The notes: generated from the sequence alone by a model not told the origin. DNA of 9,947 bases from Propionibacteriaceae bacterium (GCA_025923975.1 JAICEV010000100.1:1-9947); one strand, 5' to 3'; counted from the stretch's first letter, positions 1-6,371 are shown. Made by a program: numbers and translations.

Positions 1-597
1 AGCCAACACTGCCGTGAGAGCCGGCATTTGGACATCCATCCACTCGTCCGCTGTAACTCCTGTGTCTGCCTCGGCGGTAGCCTCCATCTCCACGCTGGTC
101 GCGAAACCGCGGACGTAATTGAACAAGATCAAATGCATGGAGAACGCCGTGGCCGGCTTCAAGCCGCGCCCGAGCAATGTGGACAGCACGTGCTCGGTGT
201 AGGTCAGACCGCTGGGCACGACCAATGGCCGGGTCAGCGAGTACGCCGTCGCCAGCCAGAGATGTCTGCGGAAGAGTTGCCAGAGCTGCCGGGCCGCCAC
301 GGCGACAGTCTCTTGCCAGCTGTCGCCTGACTGTCGCGGCGGCGCCTGCCACTCGGCGAACGCCGCGTCCATCATTCGTATCAGTAGGTCGTCCTTGTCC
401 CGGACGTGGCGATACAGCGACATGGTGGCCACGTCAAGCTCGACCGCAACTCGGCGCATCGAGAGCGCGCCAAGACCTTCCCTGTCCGCCACGGCGATCG
501 CCGCCCCCACAATGCGTTCGGTGCTCAGCACAGTCTCGGCGTCTCTCTGTCGTGGGCTTAACAGGCCTGGGCACCAGTCTGGCCCTGGCGGGCGCAT
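1..597 (-). CDS. TetR-family transcriptional regulator, partial (C-terminus off the left edge)
   Basis: Reading the minus strand from an ATG at 597 gives 199 codons open to the window edge. An N-terminal arm of about 25 residues is followed by a typical TetR DNA-binding domain: LSTERIVGAAIAVADREGL, then SMRRVAVELDVATMSLYRHV (helix-turn-helix), then RDKDDLL at the start of the linker helix. The rest, with WQETVAVAARQLWQLFRRH and later helices, resembles the ligand-binding C-terminal domain of the TetR_C type. Such proteins usually repress a neighbouring gene or their own gene and release DNA on binding a small molecule; the ligand cannot be told. The start is uncertain: ATG 627 and GTG 531 are in frame, and none has a clear ribosome binding site. 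ATG 597 was chosen because it keeps the basic arm common in actinobacterial members. The AlaX gene lies 130 bp upstream on the same strand, so co-transcription is possible but not shown. The target gene may lie left of the window. Confidence 0.85.
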   Translation of the reverse strand, partial: MRPPGPDWCPGLLSPRQRDAETVLSTERIVGAAIAVADREGLGALSMRRVAVELDVATMSLYRHVRDKDDLLIRMMDAAFAEWQAPPRQSGDSWQETVAVAARQLWQLFRRHLWLATAYSLTRPLVVPSGLTYTEHVLSTLLGRGLKPATAFSMHLILFNYVRGFATSVEMEATAEADTGVTADEWMDVQMPALTAVLA

Positions 598-727
598 ACA
601 TCTTGGCTGGCGAGCTCGCCACTGCATTGGACGACGCCATTGACTTGCCGGACTACGATGCCCTCGCGCTAGCGCAGTGGAGCATGAGCCCGGCTACGTG
701 ACGTGGTTGGTCGGGTGCAGGTCGGTG

Positions 728-1480
728 CTAGTGAGCGTCCTCGATCCGGATCCGGAGGCGGCGGAAGCCGCGGCCCTTACTCTCCATCTTCGTCACCGCG
801 ATGTGGCCGATCATGGCGGTGGAGGCCACGTGGGTACCGCCGTCGGCCTGCATGTCGATGCCGTCGATGTCTACGATCCGCACCATCTCGATGTCTGGCG
901 GCAGCAGGTCGCTCGCGGTGCGGATGATGTTCGGGATTGCCAGGGCCCGCTCCCGCGGTAGCACCCGGACGTCGATCCGCCGGTCGAGGCGCACCGCCTC
1001 ATTGCAGGCATCCTCGACGCGCTGCTTGAAGTCTGCGGGCACATCGGACAGGTCGAAGTCCATCCGGGCGATGAGTGGTTCCATGTTCCCACCGGTAACA
1101 GGGGCACCAAAGTCCCGCAGCACGATCGCACTGAGCACGTGCAGGCCGGAATGCGTACGCATGAGGCTGGTGCGGCGTTCGTCATCGAGGCCACCGTGGA
1201 CGCTTGTGCCCACCGGGGGCAGGGGGTCAGCCTCTGCCGGCAGGAGAAAGAGGTCGTCACCCTTGCGCGTGCCGACGATTCGAGTCCGAACATTCCCCCA
1301 CAGCAGCACGCCGTGATCGGGCGGCTGCCCGCCGCCGCCGGGATAGAACGCGGACCGATCCAGAACGATGCCCTGATCGGGATCAGCGAGCAACACGGTG
1401 GCGCTCCACTCGCGGATCGTGGGGTCGTCGAGGTCGAGGCGGTGGGTGTGGTGTCGATACGGGTTCCCTGACGCGGTCAT
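728..1480 (-). CDS. AlaX-type alanyl-tRNA editing protein (trans-editing aminoacyl-tRNA deacylase)
   Basis: The 250-residue product matches the free-standing editing domain related to alanyl-tRNA synthetase. Such proteins hydrolyse tRNA-Ala wrongly charged with serine or glycine in the cytoplasm. Visible family marks are a glycine-rich FYPGGGGQPPDHG segment (residues 45-57), the HxxxH zinc motif as RTHSGLH (H110, H114), GGNMEP (130-135), and a C-terminal ADGGTHVAST segment (212-221) with H217, followed by KGRGFRR (235-241). In AlaRS and many AlaX proteins the last motif is CGGTH; here the cysteine position is Asp213, which may be a subfamily trait. There is no aminoacylation domain, as expected for a stand-alone editor. 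The ATG at 1480 has only a weak upstream purine run. The TetR gene follows 130 bp downstream on the same strand. The assignment is firm; the substrate preference is inferred from the family. Confidence 0.9.
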   Translation of the reverse strand: MTASGNPYRHHTHRLDLDDPTIREWSATVLLADPDQGIVLDRSAFYPGGGGQPPDHGVLLWGNVRTRIVGTRKGDDLFLLPAEADPLPPVGTSVHGGLDDERRTSLMRTHSGLHVLSAIVLRDFGAPVTGGNMEPLIARMDFDLSDVPADFKQRVEDACNEAVRLDRRIDVRVLPRERALAIPNIIRTASDLLPPDIEMVRIVDIDGIDMQADGGTHVASTAMIGHIAVTKMESKGRGFRRLRIRIEDAH

Positions 1481-1505
1481 GAATGCGATTCTGCACCGCT
1501 GTCCA

Positions 1506-1542
1506 TCGCGACCGGCCGGCTTGCAGCGTCGATGGGTCGCGA
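1506..1542. repeat. 8-bp perfect inverted repeat upstream of the AlaX gene
   Basis: TCGCGACC at 1506-1513 is repeated inverted as GGTCGCGA at 1535-1542, with 21 bases between. It sits 26-62 bp upstream of the AlaX start codon, where an operator or promoter would be expected. The arms are GC-rich, so chance is a real alternative. Confidence 0.35.
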
Positions 1543-1683
1543 CTGCTGATCATGAGGCCGCTCGACACGATCTTCACGGCGCGTTCTCTCAAGCTCGCCA
1601 GGGCAGTACCAGGTTCGCAGGACATGACAGGCTGAGAGCCTGATGACCGGGCGAGAGATGGCGGACTTGCTGGCTGATCCCGA

Positions 1684-1737
1684 AAGTGGTCGAAGACAAC
1701 CCGGAAATCGCCATTTTCATGTTGTTTCTGACCACTT
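1684..1737 (+). repeat. 54-base imperfect palindrome / stable hairpin
   Basis: The sequence folds around one axis at 1710/1711. Eight outer pairs are perfect (AAGTGGTC 1684-1691 with GACCACTT 1730-1737). Then come GACAAC-like pairing (1694-1700 with 1721-1727) and an inner GGAAAT (1703-1708) with ATTTTC (1713-1718), closing on a CGCC loop. Of 25 opposed positions I count 19 Watson-Crick pairs, 3 G.T pairs and 3 mismatches. All three non-canonical G.T pairs would be G.U in plus-strand RNA but A.C mismatches in minus-strand RNA, so the fold is better as a plus-strand transcript. No T-tract follows, so it is not a standard terminator. It could be a REP-like element, a small transposon remnant, or part of a non-coding RNA. 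Confidence 0.7.
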
Positions 1738-1814
1738 GCCGGATGAGGTGCACAGCAGATGGCCAAATACCACGGGCCCAGCGACCCCTGCTGCCATGCC
1801 GTGACAAGACCGAG

Positions 1815-1842
1815 TTGCTCTATGTTTCTAGGAGCATATTTC
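1815..1842 (+). promoter_or_regulatory. Weak candidate promoter for the phosphodiesterase gene
   Basis: TTGCTC (1815-1820) and TATTTC (1837-1842) are spaced by 16 bp, about 57 bp before the start codon at 1899. The match to the sigma-70-type consensus is poor in the -10 element. It is given only as the best-looking candidate in the leader. Confidence 0.2.
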
Positions 1843-1845
1843 CGG

Positions 1846-1874
1846 GCACTGTTCGCGACCGACGCTCGCAGTGC
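1846..1874 (+). repeat. Inverted repeat in the phosphodiesterase 5' leader
   Basis: GCACTG (1846-1851) pairs perfectly with CAGTGC (1869-1874) across a 17-base loop. It ends 11 bases before the GAAAGG ribosome binding site (1886-1891). It could be an operator or a leader hairpin, and a six-base arm can also arise by chance. Confidence 0.3.
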
Positions 1875-1898
1875 AGGAGAACACCGAAAGGCTCCAGC

Positions 1899-2849
1899 AT
1901 GAGCAATGCGATCATCAAGCAACAGGGAGATTCGCCAGTCGTCGCCGACAACATCTGGGAGATTCGGCTAGGAGCGGGATCTTTCATTCTTGGTGCCTTG
2001 GCGGGCACGCTGGCAACCGCTGCCGTCGGGCGGCTCACGTCGAGAGCTGCGACGCCCAAACCGCCGACTCCGCGCGGTTGGCCGATCAACTTCGCTCATC
2101 GCGGTGGTGCGAAAGTCGTACCCGAGAACACGATCGAGGGATTTCGCGAGGGGTTTGCGCTGGGCGGCGGAGTGGTGGAATGTGACGTGCATGCCTCCGC
2201 CGAGGGCACCATCGTCGTTATTCATGACGCTGTCGTAGACCGGACAACCGACGGCATCGGACCCGTGGCCGAGAAGACTGTCTCGGAATTGCAGAGGCTT
2301 GACGCCGGATATCGCTTCAGTCCGGACGGTTTGACTTTTCCGTGGCGAGCCAAGGGCGTCAAGATCCCGACACTTGAGACCTTGTACGACGCATTTCCGG
2401 ACGCACCTTTCAATATCGAAATCAAGGGTCGCCGTTCCGGCATCGAGGAGGCCGTGTTCCGTCAGATCGAGGCCGCCGGGGCGCTGGAACGCACCTTGGT
2501 GGTCTCAGACAATCGGGGCACAATTTCACGTTTCCGCAGGGCCAGCCAAGGAAAGGTCGCCACTGCCTCCTCCGGCGTAGAGCTCGTGGGCTACTGGATC
2601 CTTCACTTACTCCGCCTCGGCAGCCTGTACGACCCGCCGTTCCAGGCCCTGCAGGCCCCCGAGAAATACAAAGGCATCGTGCCCGTCACGACTCGCCGAT
2701 TCGTCCGCAAAGCACACGATCGTGGACTCCGGGTCGATGTCTGGACCATCGACGACGAACCGGCCATGCGACGGTTACTGAGCTTCGGTGTCGACGGCAT
2801 CATGACTGACCGTCCCGAGGTATTGGATCGCGTGCTGAACAGTCGGTGA
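1899..2849 (+). CDS. Membrane-anchored glycerophosphodiester phosphodiesterase (GDPD family)
   Basis: The 316-residue product is a GDPD-family enzyme, a TIM-barrel hydrolase that releases glycerol-3-phosphate and an alcohol from glycerophosphodiesters. Active-site residues are in place: the HRGG motif (H67, R68), PENT (E76), ECD (E94, D96), the IHD catalytic histidine (H109), the FNIEIKG acidic strand near residue 174, and the late WTIDD and GVDGIMTDRP segments. Residues 24-44 form a glycine/alanine-rich hydrophobic stretch after a charged start. This suggests a single N-terminal membrane anchor, or an uncleaved signal, with the catalytic domain probably outside. The start at 1899 is preferred over an in-frame ATG at 1686 because GAAAGG lies 7 bases upstream and the extra 71 residues have no family character. 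The small membrane-protein gene follows about 130 bp downstream on the same strand. The exact substrate is not visible. Confidence 0.92.
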   Translation: MSNAIIKQQGDSPVVADNIWEIRLGAGSFILGALAGTLATAAVGRLTSRAATPKPPTPRGWPINFAHRGGAKVVPENTIEGFREGFALGGGVVECDVHASAEGTIVVIHDAVVDRTTDGIGPVAEKTVSELQRLDAGYRFSPDGLTFPWRAKGVKIPTLETLYDAFPDAPFNIEIKGRRSGIEEAVFRQIEAAGALERTLVVSDNRGTISRFRRASQGKVATASSGVELVGYWILHLLRLGSLYDPPFQALQAPEKYKGIVPVTTRRFVRKAHDRGLRVDVWTIDDEPAMRRLLSFGVDGIMTDRPEVLDRVLNSR

Positions 2850-2872
2850 ACTAGTTCGGCCGGACGACCGAC
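2842..2872 (+). repeat. Inverted repeat at the end of the phosphodiesterase gene
   Basis: GTCGGT (2842-2847) pairs with ACCGAC (2867-2872). The loop contains the 10-bp palindrome GAACTAGTTC (2848-2857), which overlaps the stop codon. It could act as a weak terminator, but there is no T-tract and the loop is long. Confidence 0.25.
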
Positions 2873-2980
2873 GGGGCGATCTTCTCTGAGCCGAGAATGT
2901 GGCTGAGTGCTCGTTCTCCACCAAAACTGCACGTGGTGTACCTTGACGGCGGGCCAAGGCTTGGATTGACTTGCCGCCAA

Positions 2981-3499
2981 ATGGCCAGGCATGAAGGCGG
3001 CCACGCCTCGCCGCACGTGGAGCGTGAACGCGACCCACTCGGGATGATCAACGGCGAAGGGATCATCACGGGCACTGTGGTGTCCACCGCGGTCATTGCC
3101 GCATCGGCCGGACATCTGGGCGAGACGCGGATCGTTATTGCCATTCTCGGAACGGCGTTCATTTACTGGCTGGCGCATCTCCATGCTCGAACCCTTGGTG
3201 ATTCCGTCAAACACCGGACGCATCCTGTTGACGCACTGAAAGAGGCGCTGGCAGAGACGTGGCCCATTCTCGCGGCGGCGAGCCTGCCCGCCATCATCTT
3301 GCTGGTCATCCAACTCGTCGGCATAGAACTCCGTACGGGTGCCTGGATTGCCGTGATCGCCAGCACGGTGTTGCTAACGATCTACAGTTTCCTGGCCGGT
3401 CGACGCGGCGGACTTGGCCTCGGCGGCAGCCTGATGAGCGCTGCGGCAGGTGCTGCGCTCGGAATGTTGATCATCGTGCTCAAGGCCAACCTGCACTGA
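2981..3499 (+). CDS. Small polytopic membrane protein of unknown function
   Basis: From ATG 2981 the product has 172 residues. After a short charged N-terminus (HVERERDPLG) there are about five hydrophobic segments: MINGEGIITGTVVSTAVIAA, IVIAILGTAFIYWLAHLHA, ILAAASLPAIILLVIQLVGI, WIAVIASTVLLTIYSFLAG, and a glycine/alanine-rich last one ending LGMLIIVLKANLH. I recognise no catalytic or transport motif and assign no function. The hydrophilic N-terminus joined to a GEGIITG segment at the start of the first helix looks conserved-family-like, but that is an impression. The reading frame extends upstream to ATG 2897; neither start has a strong ribosome binding site, and 2981 was chosen because the added 28 residues look non-native. 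The stop codon lies inside the terminator hairpin. The gene may share a transcript with the phosphodiesterase. Confidence 0.75.
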   Translation: MARHEGGHASPHVERERDPLGMINGEGIITGTVVSTAVIAASAGHLGETRIVIAILGTAFIYWLAHLHARTLGDSVKHRTHPVDALKEALAETWPILAAASLPAIILLVIQLVGIELRTGAWIAVIASTVLLTIYSFLAGRRGGLGLGGSLMSAAAGAALGMLIIVLKANLH

Positions 3500-3520
3500 C
3501 GCTGATCGTTCGGCGTCAGT
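3495..3520. terminator. Hairpin terminator between convergent genes
   Basis: ACTGACGCTGA (3495-3505) pairs with TCGGCGTCAGT (3510-3520) around the tetraloop TCGT: an 11-bp stem with a single T.G wobble pair. It includes the TGA stop of the membrane-protein gene (3497-3499) and ends 20 bp before the 3' end of the minus-strand decarboxylase gene. The position suits a bidirectional terminator. T-tracts are weak on both sides, which is common in GC-rich actinobacteria. Confidence 0.7.
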
Positions 3521-3539
3521 ATTCCGGGCCCGTGTGACC

Positions 3540-4922
3540 TCAGCCCGCACGAACCTCGGCGAGAATCCGACGTACGGCAGCAAGGCTGCGGTCCACATCG
3601 TCATCAGTGGTCCGCCAGTTCGATACCGAGATCCGCAACACCGCTCGTCCGTGCCAGGTCGATGGTGTCATCCACGCGGTGCCGTCCTTGAGCAGCCGTG
3701 CGACTACCTCGCGCGTCACCTCGTCGGGCCCGAACGACACGCAGACCTGGGTGAACACCACGTCGTTCACTACGCGTACGCCGTCCAACTCGGACAAACC
3801 CGCAGCGAAACGACGGGCATGCGCGCAGAACCGCTCAACCATCTCGGCTACCCCGCGGCGACCGAGCGAACGCAGTGCTGCCCAGACCGTGAAGCCTCGG
3901 GCCCGGCGGGAAAACTCCGGCACTGTGGAAAACGGGTCAGGCCGCTCGTCCTGAATCAAGTAGGCGGCGTGCGCACCCATTGCGGCATACATCGCTTCGG
4001 CGTTGGCCACGATGGCGATGCCGCTGTCGTAAGGCACATTGAGTGTCTTGTGCGCATCTGTGGCCCAGGAATCGACCTGCTCTCGTCCCGCGACCAGCTG
4101 CTGATACTGGGCCGACGCAGCGGCCCACAGCCCGAACGCCCCGTCGACATGGACCCAGGCTCCGTGCCGATGTGCAAGATCAACAGCATCCTGGATCGGG
4201 TCGAAGGCTCCGCTGTGCACGTTCCCCGCTTGCAGGCAGACGATTAGCGGGTTGTCGCCGACCTGTGCCAGGGTGTCGCCGAGAGCGTCGAGCCGGATTC
4301 GACCTTGATCATCGGCAGGAACAATGATGCTCTGTGCCTCGCCCAACCCAAGAAACCGCAGCGCCACATCGACGGTCTCGTGACGTTCTTCCCCAACGAT
4401 CACGGTTACCTCCGGCCCGCCATGCAGCCCGTCGCGCTCGACGTTCCAGCCCACCCGGCGAAACACCTCGTGACGAGCCGCGGCCAGACAGGTGAAGTTG
4501 GCCATCATTGCGCCGGTTACGAAACCCACTGCTGAGGTGGCAGGCAGACCGAGTAGGTCGAGCAGCCATTCGCTGGCCACCCATTCAGCGCCCGCGGCGG
4601 CCGGCGAGGTCGCCAGCAGGCCAGCGTTCTGGTCCCAGGTCGAGGTCAACCAGTCGGCAGCCAGCGTGGCAGGCAACACGCCGCCCATCACCCAGCCGAA
4701 GAACCTCCCCGACGGGATTGCCAGGATTCCCGGCTCGGCGCCGGCGATCAACTCCTCGACGACCTCAAGCGGCTCTGCGCCCTCCTCAGGCAACGGACGC
4801 CGCAGGGCGGCCGCTACGCCATCAACATCGGTACGCGGCGCGACCCGCCTACCGGGCAGACTGTCGAGAAAACCGGTTGCCTCATCGAGCACGCGTTCCA
4901 AGATCTTTCGCTCGTCAGTCAT
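3540..4922 (-). CDS. PLP-dependent group II decarboxylase / related fold-type I enzyme
   Basis: The 460-residue product belongs to the pyridoxal-phosphate decarboxylase family that includes aromatic-amino-acid, glutamate and histidine decarboxylases. Numbered from ATG 4922, marks in order are SGRFFGWVMGG near residue 71, TGAMMANF near 136 (phosphate-binding loop), the stacking histidine in EERHETVD (H181), HVDGAFG with D260 that contacts the pyridine nitrogen, and the Schiff-base lysine in DAHKTLNVPYD (K292). The C-terminal small domain ends with the WRTTDDDVD segment typical of the family. It should be a cytosolic homodimer. The substrate cannot be read from sequence; some relatives are annotated as aminotransferases. 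ATG 4922 is chosen over GTG 4925 because AGGGAG lies 6 bases upstream of the ATG. It diverges from the alpha/beta hydrolase across about 75 bp, so the two may share control. Confidence 0.9.
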   Translation of the reverse strand: MTDERKILERVLDEATGFLDSLPGRRVAPRTDVDGVAAALRRPLPEEGAEPLEVVEELIAGAEPGILAIPSGRFFGWVMGGVLPATLAADWLTSTWDQNAGLLATSPAAAGAEWVASEWLLDLLGLPATSAVGFVTGAMMANFTCLAAARHEVFRRVGWNVERDGLHGGPEVTVIVGEERHETVDVALRFLGLGEAQSIIVPADDQGRIRLDALGDTLAQVGDNPLIVCLQAGNVHSGAFDPIQDAVDLAHRHGAWVHVDGAFGLWAAASAQYQQLVAGREQVDSWATDAHKTLNVPYDSGIAIVANAEAMYAAMGAHAAYLIQDERPDPFSTVPEFSRRARGFTVWAALRSLGRRGVAEMVERFCAHARRFAAGLSELDGVRVVNDVVFTQVCVSFGPDEVTREVVARLLKDGTAWMTPSTWHGRAVLRISVSNWRTTDDDVDRSLAAVRRILAEVRAG

Positions 4923-4997
4923 CACTCACTCCCTGCGGTGCGTAAGAGTTGAGCCACACTCTGCCATGCTGAAACCTTGGGCTTGGAAAGGAGACAT
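4923..4997. promoter_or_regulatory. Short divergent promoter region
   Basis: Only 75 bp separate the decarboxylase start (minus) from the hydrolase start (plus), so both promoters must lie here or overlap the genes. Ribosome binding sites are visible on both sides: AGGGAG for the decarboxylase and AAAGGAG (4987-4993) for the hydrolase. A small repeat AGAGT/ACTCT (4945-4949, 4958-4962) lies between, but five-base arms are expected by chance. I see no convincing -35/-10 pair. Confidence 0.45.
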
Positions 4998-5819
4998 GTG
5001 GACCATTTCGTGCGGCCTGGGCTGCGCTTCGAGGTTCTCGATTCCGGACCTGCGGATGCGCCGGCTGTGGTGCTGCTGTACGGATTTCCGCAGCAGCCGT
5101 CCAGCTTCGCGGCCGTCGCCAGTCGGCTGAACGCGGCAGGGCTCCGGACGCTTACTCCGAGTCAGCGCGGCTATACCCGAGCTGCGCGTCCGACTCGTCG
5201 GCGGGACTATCGAACCACCGTGACGGCCTCGGATGTCGTGGCGCTGCTCGATACTGCCGGCCTTGCACAAGCTCATCTTGTTGGGCACGACTGGGGCGGC
5301 AATCAGGCCTGGGGCGTGGCGGGCTGGCACTCTGATCGGGTCGCGACGCTGACTGTTCTATCCACGCCGCACCCGGCTGCGTTCGTCAAATCCCTGTTGA
5401 CTAGCAAGCAGGGCTTGCGCTCCTGGTATATGGCGCTCATTCAATTGCCGGCGCTGCCCGAGGCGCTCGTTCGGCGCACGCTCGCGAAGTCATTGGTTGA
5501 TAACGGCCTGCCGGCCGTATTTGCCGATCGCTATGCCGAGGCAATGGCCGAGCCAGGCGCGCTCACCGGCGCGCTGAACTGGTATCGCGGCATTCCACTT
5601 TCTATGCGCGAGCCGCTTGGGACGATCAAGGTACCGACCAGCTATATCTGGGGGCGGCACGACTTCGCCCTCGCCCGGCGCGCCGTCGAGCTGACAGCTG
5701 ACTACGTCGTCGGTCCGTACGAGGTGATCGAGCTGGAGGCTGGTCACTGGCTGCCGGAGACCGAGCCGGATGCGGTGGCGGATGCAATCCTCGCTCGCGT
5801 AGAGCCAACAAGCCGCTAG
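4998..5819 (+). CDS. Alpha/beta hydrolase, epoxide-hydrolase-like
   Basis: The 273-residue product has an alpha/beta-hydrolase fold with an aspartate nucleophile, as in epoxide hydrolases and haloalkane dehalogenases: HLVGHDWGG (D98). The cap domain contains LNWYRG (Y196), matching the epoxide-hydrolase tyrosine that activates the epoxide. SYIWGRHD (D222) and the catalytic histidine in EAGHWLPE (H250) complete the machinery. The usual HGFP oxyanion motif is YGFP here (Y28). Epoxide hydrolase activity is inferred from these residues; fluoroacetate-dehalogenase-like or other activity is possible. GTG 4998 is chosen because AAAGGAG sits 4-5 bases upstream; the frame continues to a TTG at 4977, but that would place the ribosome binding site inside the coding region. 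It is divergent from the decarboxylase and convergent with the toxin-antitoxin-like cassette, about 50 bp away, with no clear terminator between. Confidence 0.88.
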   Translation: MDHFVRPGLRFEVLDSGPADAPAVVLLYGFPQQPSSFAAVASRLNAAGLRTLTPSQRGYTRAARPTRRRDYRTTVTASDVVALLDTAGLAQAHLVGHDWGGNQAWGVAGWHSDRVATLTVLSTPHPAAFVKSLLTSKQGLRSWYMALIQLPALPEALVRRTLAKSLVDNGLPAVFADRYAEAMAEPGALTGALNWYRGIPLSMREPLGTIKVPTSYIWGRHDFALARRAVELTADYVVGPYEVIELEAGHWLPETEPDAVADAILARVEPTSR

Positions 5820-5870
5820 CTGTCCCTGCGCCAGAAGCGCGTCGATGGACCTGTGCCGTGGCGACGGGGC

Positions 5871-6131
5871 TTAGGCGATCTCCTCTGCAAAGCGCTCGTG
5901 GGCTGCCTGCTTCGTGATACCGAGGCGCGCCCCGATGTGCGCCCAGCTAGCACCCTGAGCACGCGCAGCGCGCACCAGCCCTACCAGCTTCGAGTCATGC
6001 TCATCGCGCTCTCGAGCCCAGGCACTGATAGCGGCGAGCGTCGACAGATCTTGGAAGTCAACGTCAGTTGGGTCGAAGTCCTCCAACTCACGCAGGGCCT
6101 GTTTGTCGGTGATCTTGGGCTTTGTAGTCAT
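5871..6131 (-). CDS. Small helix-turn-helix protein, antitoxin-like
   Basis: The 86-residue product begins MTTKPKITDKQALRELEDF, continues with an acidic linker (DPTDVDFQDLS) and an alpha-helical middle, and ends with a helix-turn-helix: ARAQGASWAHIGARLGITKQ followed by AAHERF (about residues 57-81). The turn LGITKQAA resembles sigma-4-like and small actinobacterial DNA-binding domains. ATG 6131 is well supported: GGGAG lies 6-7 bases upstream. The frame continues upstream to 6359, but that part is the frame-0 start of the broken neighbour and not part of this protein. The ATG overlaps the restored stop codon of the upstream gene (ATGA), a sign of translational coupling. The pairing suggests an antitoxin that represses its own operon; this is inference. 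With the partner broken, it may be an orphan regulator. Confidence 0.75.
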   Translation of the reverse strand: MTTKPKITDKQALRELEDFDPTDVDFQDLSTLAAISAWARERDEHDSKLVGLVRAARAQGASWAHIGARLGITKQAAHERFAEEIA

Positions 6132-6359
6132 GTTCGTCTCCCGAAGATTCGGGCAATGATCGAGGGGCGTGCATAGTCGGCGTGGATGAGCGCTCGGGCT
6201 CCTCGAGAATGACGCCAAGCTCAAGCAGACGGCCGTCCCTGGCTGGTCCAACCAGCATCTCCACTGGATCCTTTGGAAGGAGCCCAAGACGTTCTCGTAG
6301 GCGTGGACGATGTCAGCCGCCGAAAGTCCGTGCTTGAACGCACTCTCCATAATGATCAT
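6128..6359 (-). pseudogene. Small toxin-like gene broken by two frameshifts
   Basis: Three frames on the minus strand join into one coherent small protein. Frame one, from ATG 6359, reads MIIMESAFKHGLSAADIVHA and on to GSF. At about 6275-6276 one C appears missing (TTCCAAAGG), and the next frame reads DPVEMLVGPARDGRLLELGV and on to EEPER. At about 6190 another base appears missing, and the third frame reads IHADYARPSIIARIFGRRT, then TGA at 6130-6128, overlapping the next start as ATGA. Restored length is 77 residues. The pattern KHGLS..DI.HA, GRLLELGV and IHA..ARP resembles a family of small actinobacterial proteins encoded before helix-turn-helix partners and loosely BrnT-like in layout; toxin activity is inferred. 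Two missing bases fit decay of a toxin, but sequencing error in a low-coverage assembly is also possible. ATG 6350 is an alternative start. Confidence 0.7.
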
Positions 6360-6371
6360 GTTGTGCCGTCA

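Larger units (their letters stand above)
1481..1898. other. Gap between divergent genes, rich in inverted repeats
   Basis: This stretch of about 420 bp separates the minus-strand AlaX gene from the plus-strand phosphodiesterase gene. Several open frames cross it on both strands, but none gives a recognisable protein or has a ribosome binding site, so I treat it as non-coding. It holds an 8-bp inverted repeat (1506-1542), a small hairpin CAGGC/GCCTG (1628-1642), a 54-base hairpin (1684-1737), a weak promoter-like pair TTGCTC/TATTTC with 16-bp spacing (1815-1842), and an inverted repeat in the phosphodiesterase leader (1846-1874). It could be a double regulatory region, could encode a small RNA, or could be the worn remains of a mobile element; nothing decides between these. 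Confidence 0.5.

Noticed and set aside
493..502. The palindrome GGCGATCGCC, similar to the HIP1 repeat.
   Set aside because: A single copy inside the coding TetR helix-turn-helix region is explained by codon content.
177..701. A 174-codon plus-strand open frame at the left end.
   Set aside because: It is antisense to the TetR gene, and its arginine/proline-rich, low-information product is typical of a shadow frame.
1625..1670. A GGCTGAGA...CCTGAT string resembling the TPP riboswitch core.
   Set aside because: The GGGTGC element and second-half pairing are missing, the two motifs overlap, and no thiamine gene follows.
1686..1898. A 71-residue N-terminal extension of the phosphodiesterase.
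   Set aside because: The ATG at 1899 has a proper ribosome binding site and is followed by a plausible membrane anchor; the extension is encoded by the hairpin and leader region.
1383..1922. A 179-codon minus-strand open frame across the AlaX-phosphodiesterase gap.
   Set aside because: It overlaps the AlaX start in another frame, has no family character and no ribosome binding site, and runs through the palindrome.
2603..3313. A long minus-strand open frame of 236 codons.
   Set aside because: It lies antisense to the phosphodiesterase and membrane-protein genes, has no recognisable domain, and reads as a high-GC shadow.
6132..6359. Treating 5871-6359 as one 162-residue protein.
   Set aside because: Its middle part is out of frame with the conserved-looking segments, and ATG 6131 has a strong ribosome binding site for a complete small HTH protein.
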